The notes: generated from the letters alone by a model not told the origin. A stretch of DNA of 64,000 bases from Streptomyces griseiscabiei (GCF_020010925.1 NZ_JAGJBZ010000003.1:1116001-1180000); one strand, 5' to 3'; counted from the stretch's first letter, positions 17,001-25,669 are shown. Numbers and translations: made by a program.

Positions 17001-17528
17001 GACGGTGAGAGTGACGAGGGTGTTCGACTCGGCGGCAGCCGTCTTGCGTCCCTTGAGCAGGGAGACCCGGTGCACCGCGGACCGGGAGGCGCGCTGCTTG
17101 CCGTCGCGCGTCGCCTCCGAGCCGGCCGAGAACACCATCCTGGTGTTGGTGGCCTTCGGCTCCCAGCCCTTCTCGGTGCGGCGGAGGTCGTAGTCGATGT
17201 CCTTCCACGCACCGTCCACCTTGGCCCGGACGGGGGAGGAGTAGAGCTTCTTGGCCATCTTGCCGTCGGGCCGCGCCCAGGTGGTGGACCGCGTGGTGCG
17301 CAGCGCCGTGACCTCGACGGACTTTCCGGTCTTCGAGGCCCGCGCGAGCGCGGTGGTTTCGGTGACCGGCTTCGCCTTGCGGCCGTCACTCGACCTTCCG
17401 CGTGAACCGGGTTCGTCCAGGCCGAGTCCGACGAACGTGATGCCGGTGGCCGCGAGCACCGTGGTGAGTACGGCGGCGGTCGTCCGTCCGCCGGGCACGC
17501 GACGCCGGCTGCGCTCCTTGCGCGTCAT
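14055..17528 (-). CDS. secreted DNRLRE/FG-GAP repeat surface protein
   Basis: A 1157-aa exported protein. The ATG at 17528 begins a basic N-terminus (MTRKERSRRRVPGGR) and a hydrophobic signal segment (AAVLTTVLAATGITFVGLGL). Residues to about 300 match the N-terminal region found in many actinobacterial Rhs-associated proteins. A Pro/Ser/Glu-rich linker follows, then a DNRLRE-type beta domain (AYSRHPNATFYNGKGF, RSYFNIDFDKDLKGTKI), Fn3-like segments, and five FG-GAP/VCBS-type repeats near the C-terminus (FTGDKLPDLMVV, DGLQDLVVRVGG, ATGDGRTDFFATSG, ITGDGVTDMVYR, ANGDTVPDVWTV) whose DxDGxxD-like loops suggest calcium-bound beta-propeller blades. It is divergent from the Rhs toxin gene, 484 bp away, and probably acts with it at the cell surface. 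Confidence 0.85.
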   Translation of the reverse strand: MTRKERSRRRVPGGRTTAAVLTTVLAATGITFVGLGLDEPGSRGRSSDGRKAKPVTETTALARASKTGKSVEVTALRTTRSTTWARPDGKMAKKLYSSPVRAKVDGAWKDIDYDLRRTEKGWEPKATNTRMVFSAGSEATRDGKQRASRSAVHRVSLLKGRKTAAAESNTLVTLTVDGHDIHLTWPGAVPAPIIDGSRALYPEIFPGADLVLTADDDGFAQLLVLKNRQAAADPRAEQLSYGITSADLSFRLNPITGVLAAEDADGEEVALSPTPLMWDSSGAPAVTDGSVGASAQPTDSESPDPVDSSAPSPSDDATAGEEELVETDEQFDPDPEELPVATDGPAPTPSDSPPPTAPAEPTPEPSQTGSAATLGLPGLDGPSPDSRGELVETDLRGSNWLLTPDQDFLDDPATTYPVFVDPSVTKHIQDWTTAYSRHPNATFYNGKGFNKGGTHEARVGFESDTWGTSRSYFNIDFDKDLKGTKIESAKLYMLETYSWSCSARSMSVHLTGKVNGRTNWKNAPKLHDGNKITTKSFAHGYKSGCRDAWEAFNVRSAAQKKADEGRDSITFGMRARDENSQYAWKKFQANGEYPPVLELVYNRKPSAPTSLDLGPDAKCTTTQPYARMGSGSLTFTAKASDKDKNLEYLDFDLWPHGKWATTGDLLGATGKVSVGSDKDTALRTTKEFATSKLTNGTLYSWRVRAWDDAGSSSPYSPAKTPCRFVLDTAAPKSPKVSSTDFPNADTDENGFGSGADDAKWSTKKFGTAGAFTVRALNTDVVRYEYGFNAPSYPFQLERKAGTATTVSATLANAKPPTAGPNVLYVRTVDGAGNVSQPTKYFFYVSPRDQADSPGDFTGDKLPDLMVVTEAGNLALYPSQATNDLTKGSGDLDYSMTGAYRSNPAKDPNGDDLPPYVAAPSGHFKGALITHNGDIYGGDGLQDLVVRVGGKLWVYPGDGYGAVNIDKRVEILLPEGAPSPSSLTQIVSTGDATGDGRTDFFATSGDELWAFTGYHGATIDQATRLSASAWTERDIVTVLDITGDGVTDMVYRTDVHAQLMLRKGKAASGGGTDLDSLSSGADSSGGTDLEYGSAGWSNANIPLLIGTPDANGDTVPDVWTVRSDGSVRFYAGGKAVLAGSGTEIVAPASYWKTRIAIG

Positions 17529-18012
17529 CGGGCGAGTTCCCCTTCCCCCATGGAACCGGCGCGGGACAGAGCCCGGCCGGGCCAGCCGATGATGGCCCAA
17601 GAGAGGGCTGCCGTCACGCTTCGCAAGCGACGGGAACCGATTGAGTCGGGCAGCGGAGTGGTGCGTAAAAGTGGTTGGCGACTCAGGATGCCAACTGCCT
17701 TGCGAGTAGACTTTTTTGGTCGATAGGGCAGCAGATCGTGCCACAACTGCCGTGCTTAGCTGCGCATTTGCGAAGGTAACTGGTGGATTGCGCGCTTGAT
17801 CGCGGAGGGATGAAGGAATCCGAAACCTCAGGTAAACGAAGATTCGGACTTCACCTACCGTTACGTTGCGCTACGTACCGTGGTGATCATCACATTCGCA
17901 CAGACGATCTAGCGAAACTCCACAAGAGCGACACAGAATCTCCCGCATCTGATACGCCATCACGCGTGGTCCGTTCCTGGTCCCGCCTCGAATGGTCCGG
18001 GGGGACCTCGCC
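17529..18012. other. divergent intergenic region between FG-GAP and Rhs genes
   Basis: 484 bp, visibly richer in A and T than the flanking genes. No convincing ORF is present. It must hold both promoters. It contains the run ACTTTTTTGG near 17710 and a perfect inverted repeat GTTGGC-N10-GCCAAC at 17674-17695. I could not pick out -35/-10 pairs with confidence. Confidence 0.5.
17674..17695. promoter_or_regulatory. inverted repeat in FG-GAP/Rhs intergenic region
   Basis: GTTGGC and GCCAAC are separated by 10 bases, about one helical turn, which is the usual geometry for a dimeric regulator. It lies between two divergent genes that probably need joint control. Confidence 0.4.
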
Positions 18013-21000
18013 GTGTTCGGTCGCTTGTCGCCTGTCCGCACTCGTCGGCTGCGCCGCGTCCGCGCGGCCGTCGTGCCCGCCGTCGGAGCGGCTCTGCTCG
18101 TGGGCCTTCTGCCCGCGCAGTCGCTCGCGCTGCCGCCCGACCCGGCGACCGCGGAGAAGGGCCGCGAGACTCTCACCCTGGAGGCGCTCGACCAGGGCGA
18201 GACGGTCGCGGGAGAGGTCTCCGAGCCCGACCTGAAGACGCTGAAGGTCGACGTCCCACCGGATCTGCAGCAGGCCCCGACGAACACGGTCGTGGTACCG
18301 GCCGCCGTCACCAGGTCGGTCGACTTCGGCTCCGCCGCGACCACGACTCCCGCTTCGGCACGTGCGGGCGCGACCGCCGGGCAGGTCGCCCTGACCCCCG
18401 TCGAGGGTCTCCCGATCAGCCTCGGCCAGGCTCCGGACCAGACGGCACCCACCGGCACCTGGCAGGTCCAGGTCTACGACCGCGCGGCCGCCGTGTCCCA
18501 GGGCGTCGACGGCACGGTGATGAAGGTCCAGGCGCCCTCGACCGGCTCCGTGCCGATCTCGGTCAGACTCGACTACGCGAAGTTCAAGAACCTGTACGGC
18601 GCCGACTGGGCCTCCCGACTGCGCTTCGTCCAGTTCCCCGAGTGCTACCTGACCACGCCCGACGAAGAGGCGTGCCAGGAGTACGAGGAACTGGAGACCA
18701 GCAACGACATCCAGGACCAGTCGATCACCGCCACGGTCGACACGGCGGCGGACGGAACGGTCACCCCGGCCTCGGCGCGCACGTCATCGAGTGACGGGCC
18801 GTCGATCGCCCAGGCGGCTTACCGGGCTTCGGCCACCGGCGTCACCCCGGTCGCGGCGACCGGCGACGCGGCCGTCGTCGGCGCGGTCGACTCCGGCGGC
18901 GGCGCCGGCGGCACGTTCAAGGCCACACCGCTGGCCTCCAGCGGCAAGTGGTCGGCGGGCGGTTCGTCCGGCGCGTTCACCTGGTCGTATCCGCTGACGG
19001 TCCCCGCCGCACCCGCCGGCCCGGCCCCGAACATCGAGTTCAACTACAACTCCCAGAGCGTGGACGGCCGTACAGCCGTGGCGTCCCCCCAGTCCTCCTG
19101 GATCGGCGAGGGCTGGGACTACGACGCCGGCCACATCGAGCGCCGGTACCGCGCCTGCCAGGACGACCGCAAGAAGATGAAGTCCGGCACCGCCAACAAC
19201 ACCGCCAAGAAGGACAAGACGTCCGACCTGTGCTGGGTGTCGTACAACGCCGTGATGTCCCTGGGCGGCAAGACCACGGAACTGGTGCGGGACGCCGCCT
19301 CCGGCAGCAACCCCGAGACCGACACCGAGATCTACCGCCCCGAGAGCGACGACGGCACCCGGATCGAACACCGCGTCGGTGGCACCAACGGCGACAACAA
19401 CGGCGAGTACTGGATCGTCACGACCACCGACGGCACGAAGTACTACTACGGCCTCAACCAGGTCGGCGGCGGTCACGCCGACACCGACTCGGTCTCCACC
19501 GTCCCGGTGTTCGGCAACCACCCGGGCGAGCCCTGCCGCGCCACGTCCTTCGCCGACTCCCGCTGCGGCTCCGGCAAGAAGCAGGCCTGGCGCTGGGGTC
19601 TCGACAAGGTCGTCGACGTGCACGGCAACACCCTGGTCGTCACCTGGAAGCAGGAGACGAACCACTACGCCGTGAAGAAGAAGTTCAAGTCCCCGGAGCA
19701 GTACGACCGTTACGCCTACCCGAAGACCATCGAGTACGGCATGCGCACGGACCTGACCAAGCCTTCCGCGACCGTCGAGTTCGGTGTGGCACAGCGCTGC
19801 CTCAAGTCGGCCACGGCCTGCGACGCGGCGAACTTCGCCAAGACCTCCGACCCGGGCGCCTACCGCCCCTGGTGGGACACCCCCGGCAACCTCAACTGCA
19901 AGTCGACGTCGAAGCTGTGTCCCGCCTTCCCGTCCTTCTGGACGCAGCTCCGCCTCGACTCGGTGACGACGAAGGCGGCCCGAGCCGGGCAGACCGGCCT
20001 GGGCAAGGTGGACACGTACGAACTCCACCAGTCCTTCCCCGCGGACTGGTACTACAGCTCCCCCGGCCTCTGGCTGAACTCGATCACCCGCCGCGGCTTC
20101 GCTCCCGGTGACACCACAGGCACCGTCCAGCACAAGGACGGCGTCAGCTTCGGCGAGTACACGGTCGGCTCCTCCTCCGAACTGAAGGGGCGCCTGAGGG
20201 ACCGCCAGCTCCCCAACCTGGTTTCGAGCGGCCCGAAGGACCAGCGTCCGCCCTTCACCCGCCCCCGCATCGGCACGGTCGCCACCGAGCACGGCGGTGA
20301 CATCGAGGTCGAGTACAAGGGCGGCTGCGCGAGCGAGCCGTCGGAGGACAAGGGCAGGGACAACGGCACCTGCTACCCGGTCCGCTGGTCGCCGGACGGC
20401 GACGAGAAGAAGCCCGCGAAGTCCTGGTTCAACAAGTACGTCGTGCACTCCGTGACCGAGAACGACAAGGTCACCCCGCGGGGAAAGCTGATCTACACCC
20501 AGTACGACTACTCGGAACCCGCCTGGGCGAAGTCCGACGACGAGTTCACCCGGCCGTCCCTGCGAACCCACAGCGTCTGGCGCGGATACCGTCAGGTGGC
20601 GGTCACCAAGGGCAGCCGGACCACCTCCACGGCGGTGCCGCAGGCGCAGTCGTACTCCGAGACCCGCTACTTCCAGGGCGTCGGCGGCGAGGTCAAGGAC
20701 TCCGCGAAGAAGTACACGCTCGTCGCCGACGACGAACCGCAGTACGCGGGCATGACGGCGGAGAGTCTCACCTATCTCGACTCGGACAGGGGGAAGCCGA
20801 AGAAGCGCACCCTCAACTACCCCTGGTCGAAGCAGACCGCGTCCCGGTTCCGTGAGGCCGAGGACGGCGCGGACATGGATCCGCTGCTGGCCCACCGCAG
20901 TGGCGTGAAGCGTACGGACGAGATCCAGACGGTCGAGGACAGTTGGCAGGCCGTCCGAACCCTGACGACCGTCGACGACACCTATGGCATCCCGGTCCAG

Positions 21001-24000
21001 GTCGAGACGGCCGTCGTCAAGCCGGACGGCTCCGGCGAGGCACTCTCCGATCAGATCTGCACCAAGACGTCGTACGTGCACAACACGTCGGCCTGGATCA
21101 TCGGCCTGCCCAAGCAGCAGCGCACCACGGGCACCACCTGCGCCGCCCACGACATCGCCGACCCGGCCACGAAGCTGATCAAGGCGACCCGCACCACCTA
21201 CGACAACCAGTCCTACGGCGATGCCCCGACAAAGGGCCTGGTCACCGCTTCCGCCGGTGTGGACGGCGCCGGGACCTCGTACTCGGTCGTCACGAGGACG
21301 ACCTACGACCCGCTCGGGCGGGTTCGTACGGTCGCCAAGCCGGCTGCGGGGACGACGGAGATGCAATACACCCCCGGAGACGCGGGTGGGCCCGTCACGT
21401 CCGTGAAGGCGATCAACCCCAAGGGCCACGCCGTCACCACGACCTTTGACCCGGGCCGCAGCCTGGCCCTGACGGTCACTGACCCCAACGGCCGGGTCGT
21501 CCGGAACGAGTACGACGCCCTCGGCCGCTTCGTCAAGGGCTGGTCACCGTCCCGCTCCTCAGGCGGCAAGTCACCGAACGTCGAGATCGAGTACCAGCCG
21601 GCGATCGCCACCTCGAACGAGTCCCGCCCCGCCGCCGTCACGACCAAGACACTGAAGGACGACGGCACTTACAGCCGCCAGGTGACGATCTTCGACGGCC
21701 TGATGAGGCAGGTCCAGACACAGTCGGAGGCGCACGGCCCCGGCCGCGTCGTCACGGACACCACGTACAACGACCACGGCCTGACCGACGAGCAGACCAG
21801 CGCGTACCTGGCCAAGGGGGAGCCGGCCGCCGAACTCTTCGCTCCCAAGTCGAAGTCGCTCGTCCCGAGCCGGGTGAAGTTCCGCTACGACGGCCTCGAA
21901 CGACCGGTGAGCGAGTCGACGTACCACGACGAGAAAATGGTGTACGCGGCCAAGTCGGAGTACGACGACACCAGCACGTACGTGGACCCGGTCGGCTCGA
22001 CGTCACCGCGGACCCGCACGTTCACGGACGCGCTCGGCCGGGTCACCTCGATCGTCCACTACAAGGACGACAGCACGACCGCCGGACGCACGACCACCTA
22101 CGGGTACGACGCACGCGGTCTGCGCACCGACGTCACCGATCCGGCCGGCAACGAGTGGACGTACAGGTACGACGCCCGGGGGCGGGTGACCTCCACCACC
22201 GACCCGGACATGGGCACGACGGACACCTGGTACGACGAGGCCGACCGGCCGTACAAGGTCAAGGACGCGGAGCTGCGGACGACGTACACGGAGTACGACG
22301 AGCTGGGCCGGACCAAGTTCGTCCGCGAGGGATCGGAGGCCGGGACCCCGGTCAAGTCCTTCACGTACGACTCCCTGTCGGGCGCACTCGGCCAGCCGGT
22401 CGCCTCGACCAGGCACACCGCGAACGGCGACTACATCAGCCGCGTCACCGGCTACGACACCGAGTACCGCCCCACCGGAGCCGAGACCGTCATCCCCGCG
22501 AACACCGCGACGACGGGTCTCGCCGGTACCTACGCGTACAAGTACACGTACACGCAGACCGGAAAGCCCCAGACGGTCACGCTGCCGTCGGTCGGCGGCC
22601 TGGCCCAGGAAAAGGTCGTCACCCGCTACAACAGCGACGGCCTGACGGAGTCGACCTCCGGACTGGCCTGGTACACGTCCGACGTCACCTACTCCCCTTA
22701 CGGCGAACCCCTTCGGACGGTGTCGGGCTCCCAGCCCAACCGCGTCTGGACGACCAACTTCGTCGACCCCTACACCGGCCGTCTCCAGCGCACGGTGGCC
22801 GACCGGGAGACGGCCGGCCCGCACCGCATCTCGGACAGCCTCTACGCGTACGACAAGTCCGGAGTCATCACGTCGAACGCCCGCCAGTTGTCGGACGCCT
22901 CGGGCTCGGTGTGGGACACCCAGTGCTTCACGTACGACGTGATGGGTGAGCTGGTCAACGCCTGGACGTCGAGCATCGCGCCCGCCGGCAACGGCACGGG
23001 CTGCAAGGCGGCGAACGGCACGACGTGGGGACCGAGGAAGGACTACGCGGCCTCGTCGGGTCCGGTGGCCGATGCCCCGGACACTGCGACGGACGCGTCA
23101 ACCCCGGACGCCTCCCTGAAGTCGACGCTGGCGGCCACGGCCCCGGCGGCGAACACGGTCGCCACCGGCGCCACCGCCTACCACCAGTCCTTCACCTTCG
23201 ATTGGCTGGGCAACCGGGCCACCCTCACCGAGGCCGACCCGGCGGACGCGACCAAGAACGTCACCTTCACGTACGGCTACAACCCCACCGAGCAGCCGCA
23301 CACGATGACGTCGATCACCTCCAGCCCGGCGGGACAGGGCAGCACATACACGTACGACGCGGTGGGCAACACGAAGCTCCGTGACCTGCCGGCCGGGCCC
23401 CAGGACCTGAAGTGGACCTCGGAGAACAAGCTCGACACGATCACGGTCGGCGGCAAGAAGACGACCTACGTCTACGACGCCACTGGCAACCGCCTCCTGG
23501 AGAACTCCCCCTCCGGTTCGACGCTGTACCTGGGCGAGACGGAGGTGACGACGGGAAGCTCCGGTGCGGTGACCCGCGCTTCGCGGTCCTACGCCCAACC
23601 CGGCGCCCCGGTCGTGACCCGCACCGCGACGAGCGGCGCGACGACGGGACACCAGCTCTCGGCCCTCCTCACGGACCACCTGGGCACGGCCAACACGGCG
23701 GTGGCCCTGACGAGCGGCCAGACGGTCACCCGCCGAGCCGCCAAGCCGTACGGCGACCTCCGCGGCCCGAAGCCTGCGTCATGGCCCAACAAGCGCGGCT
23801 ACCTCGGCGTCGGTATCGACGACACGGCCACGGGCCTGACCCATATCGGCGCCCGCGAGTACGACCAGAACTCGGGCCGTTTCATCTCGGCGGATCCGAT
23901 CATCGACCTGAGTCAACCGCTACAAATGAATGGATACGTGTATAGCCACAACAGTCCGGTTGCGCATTCCGATCCGACTGGTTTGTACTGCGATAGCTGC

Positions 24001-24690
24001 AATTGGGATACACCCAATGGGAATCTTGATGGCAAGACCAAGCCGGACGGAGTTCCTCCCGCAAATACGAGTATTCCGAGGCCTGTGGAACGTAAAGGGA
24101 CCGTGCCGCTGGCTGTAGTTCCTCCCGGCGCTGCCGCTACGAAGGCTGTCAGGAAAGCCATTCCAGCCATTCTGTCGCGAATCCTTCGCAATGATGACTA
24201 CAAGATCGGGTGGCGCAAGCTGTTCAAGAAACCTGAAGCCTTGTCGGATGGGCAGTGGGATACGGTCGTTGATCATTGCATGACTTCGACTGGCCTTCGG
24301 GAGACGCAGTGTAGAAACTTGCCTGTTTTTGTGGTGGATGGAAAACGGACGCCGGAAATAGCGATAAATGATCGCTCGGCGATCGATAAGGGGAAGCCCC
24401 TTCTGTTGCATTATCTGAAGAATAAGGGTGAGACGAGGAATAATAGGGAGTTTGCCGGGTGTATGAGTGCTTGGGCTGGTTCGGGAAGTTGTGACGAGTA
24501 CCCCTTTGCTTCCACTCGCGAGGGAGGCCTGGGTGCTCAGACCAGAGGCGTTCCGGTGTCCGAGCAGGTCAAGCAAGGGTCTGATTTGTCTGCCTTCTAT
24601 AGATCAAATAGTATGCAGAGGGACGACCAGTTCCTTGTTGCCGTTATTAACGTTCGGCGGCGGGAGGATGGGACCTATGTGGCGGGCTGA
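18013..24690 (+). CDS. Rhs-family polymorphic toxin with NucA/NucB-type DNase tip
   Basis: A 2225-aa exported Rhs/YD-repeat protein. GTG 18013 has GGGGGGA eight bases upstream; the in-frame ATG 17992 is an alternative. A signal peptide (VRAAVVPAVGAALLVGLLPA) leads into a secreted N-terminal region, then many YD repeats (such as TYGYDARGLRTDVTDPAGNEW) from about residue 1050 on. The Rhs core (about 1889-1991) includes HLGTANTAVAL, GYLGVGIDDTATGLTHIGAR and GRFISADPIIDLSQPL and ends DPTGLYC. The remaining ~230 residues are the variable tip. Around residue 2160 they carry CDEYPFASTREGG, the hallmark of NucA/NucB non-specific DNases (PF14040), followed by VPVSEQVKQGSDLSAFYR. Base composition falls sharply from about base 23910, as expected for a swapped toxin tip. 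The immunity candidate follows 13 bp later. Confidence 0.88.
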   Translation: MFGRLSPVRTRRLRRVRAAVVPAVGAALLVGLLPAQSLALPPDPATAEKGRETLTLEALDQGETVAGEVSEPDLKTLKVDVPPDLQQAPTNTVVVPAAVTRSVDFGSAATTTPASARAGATAGQVALTPVEGLPISLGQAPDQTAPTGTWQVQVYDRAAAVSQGVDGTVMKVQAPSTGSVPISVRLDYAKFKNLYGADWASRLRFVQFPECYLTTPDEEACQEYEELETSNDIQDQSITATVDTAADGTVTPASARTSSSDGPSIAQAAYRASATGVTPVAATGDAAVVGAVDSGGGAGGTFKATPLASSGKWSAGGSSGAFTWSYPLTVPAAPAGPAPNIEFNYNSQSVDGRTAVASPQSSWIGEGWDYDAGHIERRYRACQDDRKKMKSGTANNTAKKDKTSDLCWVSYNAVMSLGGKTTELVRDAASGSNPETDTEIYRPESDDGTRIEHRVGGTNGDNNGEYWIVTTTDGTKYYYGLNQVGGGHADTDSVSTVPVFGNHPGEPCRATSFADSRCGSGKKQAWRWGLDKVVDVHGNTLVVTWKQETNHYAVKKKFKSPEQYDRYAYPKTIEYGMRTDLTKPSATVEFGVAQRCLKSATACDAANFAKTSDPGAYRPWWDTPGNLNCKSTSKLCPAFPSFWTQLRLDSVTTKAARAGQTGLGKVDTYELHQSFPADWYYSSPGLWLNSITRRGFAPGDTTGTVQHKDGVSFGEYTVGSSSELKGRLRDRQLPNLVSSGPKDQRPPFTRPRIGTVATEHGGDIEVEYKGGCASEPSEDKGRDNGTCYPVRWSPDGDEKKPAKSWFNKYVVHSVTENDKVTPRGKLIYTQYDYSEPAWAKSDDEFTRPSLRTHSVWRGYRQVAVTKGSRTTSTAVPQAQSYSETRYFQGVGGEVKDSAKKYTLVADDEPQYAGMTAESLTYLDSDRGKPKKRTLNYPWSKQTASRFREAEDGADMDPLLAHRSGVKRTDEIQTVEDSWQAVRTLTTVDDTYGIPVQVETAVVKPDGSGEALSDQICTKTSYVHNTSAWIIGLPKQQRTTGTTCAAHDIADPATKLIKATRTTYDNQSYGDAPTKGLVTASAGVDGAGTSYSVVTRTTYDPLGRVRTVAKPAAGTTEMQYTPGDAGGPVTSVKAINPKGHAVTTTFDPGRSLALTVTDPNGRVVRNEYDALGRFVKGWSPSRSSGGKSPNVEIEYQPAIATSNESRPAAVTTKTLKDDGTYSRQVTIFDGLMRQVQTQSEAHGPGRVVTDTTYNDHGLTDEQTSAYLAKGEPAAELFAPKSKSLVPSRVKFRYDGLERPVSESTYHDEKMVYAAKSEYDDTSTYVDPVGSTSPRTRTFTDALGRVTSIVHYKDDSTTAGRTTTYGYDARGLRTDVTDPAGNEWTYRYDARGRVTSTTDPDMGTTDTWYDEADRPYKVKDAELRTTYTEYDELGRTKFVREGSEAGTPVKSFTYDSLSGALGQPVASTRHTANGDYISRVTGYDTEYRPTGAETVIPANTATTGLAGTYAYKYTYTQTGKPQTVTLPSVGGLAQEKVVTRYNSDGLTESTSGLAWYTSDVTYSPYGEPLRTVSGSQPNRVWTTNFVDPYTGRLQRTVADRETAGPHRISDSLYAYDKSGVITSNARQLSDASGSVWDTQCFTYDVMGELVNAWTSSIAPAGNGTGCKAANGTTWGPRKDYAASSGPVADAPDTATDASTPDASLKSTLAATAPAANTVATGATAYHQSFTFDWLGNRATLTEADPADATKNVTFTYGYNPTEQPHTMTSITSSPAGQGSTYTYDAVGNTKLRDLPAGPQDLKWTSENKLDTITVGGKKTTYVYDATGNRLLENSPSGSTLYLGETEVTTGSSGAVTRASRSYAQPGAPVVTRTATSGATTGHQLSALLTDHLGTANTAVALTSGQTVTRRAAKPYGDLRGPKPASWPNKRGYLGVGIDDTATGLTHIGAREYDQNSGRFISADPIIDLSQPLQMNGYVYSHNSPVAHSDPTGLYCDSCNWDTPNGNLDGKTKPDGVPPANTSIPRPVERKGTVPLAVVPPGAAATKAVRKAIPAILSRILRNDDYKIGWRKLFKKPEALSDGQWDTVVDHCMTSTGLRETQCRNLPVFVVDGKRTPEIAINDRSAIDKGKPLLLHYLKNKGETRNNREFAGCMSAWAGSGSCDEYPFASTREGGLGAQTRGVPVSEQVKQGSDLSAFYRSNSMQRDDQFLVAVINVRRREDGTYVAG

Positions 24691-24703
24691 ACCGGGAGTG
24701 AAA

Positions 24704-25126
24704 ATGGAAAGTCGAATTGTTTATTCTGATGGTTTTCTGAATCAATTCGGGATGATTTCCATCCGGGATTTCGAGACGGAAGATCAACCGACGGCGGAGA
24801 CGGGGGAGGAAGAGGTTATTTCTCTCCCTGGTAATCTTTTCGTGGCCACTCGTACTGACATGCAAGGTGAAGTGCAGGTCGAAATTCATGTCGGGGAGTG
24901 TGTCGACCTGGATGCGCGTCTCATCTTCGATGGGTCTATGACTTTCCGTTCGTCCTGGTTGTGCATTACGGGCGTAGTCGATCCTGATGAGGAGACTCTC
25001 CGCCTTCCTCGATCGGGAGAGTGGAAGATCAAGGTCTTGGTTCAAGGTTCACCCCGCCCAAGCCGCGTGATGGTCTTCCTTGATTCGCGTGAATGGCTTA
25101 CTGCGGGTGGTGTCCTGCTGGGATGA
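24704..25126 (+). CDS. putative immunity protein for the Rhs DNase
   Basis: A 140-aa acidic, probably cytoplasmic protein with no signal peptide or membrane helix. It starts MESRIVYSDGFLNQFGMISI and looks all-beta, with alternating hydrophobic strands such as GEVQVEIHVGECVDLDARL. The ATG at 24704 has GGGAG five bases upstream and lies 13 bp after the Rhs stop; the larger open frame reaching back to 24467 only overlaps the toxin gene. It shares the low-GC composition of the toxin tip, so the two were probably acquired together. I recognise no family. The immunity role is inferred from position and composition alone. Confidence 0.6.
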   Translation: MESRIVYSDGFLNQFGMISIRDFETEDQPTAETGEEEVISLPGNLFVATRTDMQGEVQVEIHVGECVDLDARLIFDGSMTFRSSWLCITGVVDPDEETLRLPRSGEWKIKVLVQGSPRPSRVMVFLDSREWLTAGGVLLG

Positions 25127-25267
25127 CTGGGCAGTGAGGGCGGCCAGCTCTCAAGGTATTCGCCCTCGGGTTCTGCTTGCGGCTCACCTGCGCCGAGAAT
25201 ATTCATCAACATTTCGTACGAGCCCCGTGTGGGGTGCATGTGGTTCGGCTGGTGGAGCTTCAGAGTG

Positions 25268-25411
25268 AACCGTCAGCGGCGCCACACCGGCGAGCTCGGA
25301 GATATCCTTGCGCCGCCTTCCCTCGCCGGACCACAACACGATCCGTGCACGAAACGCCACATCCGACGGCACATTCCGCGCCCCGGCCAACTCCCGCAGT
25401 TCGCCATCTGT
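25268..25411 (-). pseudogene. IS630-family transposase N-terminal remnant
   Basis: On the minus strand a frame with no start codon reads ELRELAGARNVPSDV then ARIVLWSGEGRRRKDISELA, ending GVAPLTV. This is the typical helix-turn-helix N-terminus of Streptomyces IS630-type transposases. After TV the match stops and unrelated sequence follows; upstream there is a stop. About 48 of the usual several hundred residues survive. It marks an older insertion that was later deleted or recombined. Confidence 0.55.
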
Positions 25412-25478
25412 TCAGATGGAGAGATCCATGTTCAATGAGCCAACCAGCCTCAGGTTCCACGAACAGGATCACGAGACA

Positions 25479-25504
25479 CTAGCCTCGCGAAAGATCGAGG
25501 CTAG
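25479..25504 (+). terminator. hairpin between Rhs locus and IS element
   Basis: CTAGCCTCG pairs with CGAGGCTAG around an 8-nt loop. It could terminate the toxin-immunity transcript, although it lies about 350 bp beyond the immunity stop. Confidence 0.45.
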
Positions 25505-25669
25505 GTTGAACTCGCCGTGCCGGGCCAGTGGTTCATTGGGTACTCGTGATCAGTTTGGTCTCGCTCAGGCAGCCGCCGATCAGTTCTGACCAGTACTAGA
25601 GGGTCTGATGCACGATCGGGTGACATCTGAACTGGCTTGCCCTGTGGGGCGGGTGGGAAGGATGTCGCT

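Larger units (their letters stand above)
25127..25600. other. gene-poor junction with IS remnant
   Basis: 474 bp between the immunity gene and the IS3-type element. It holds a broken piece of an IS630 transposase (25268-25411) and a 9-bp hairpin at 25479-25504. The several short open frames here show no recognisable protein and look like recombination debris. Confidence 0.5.
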
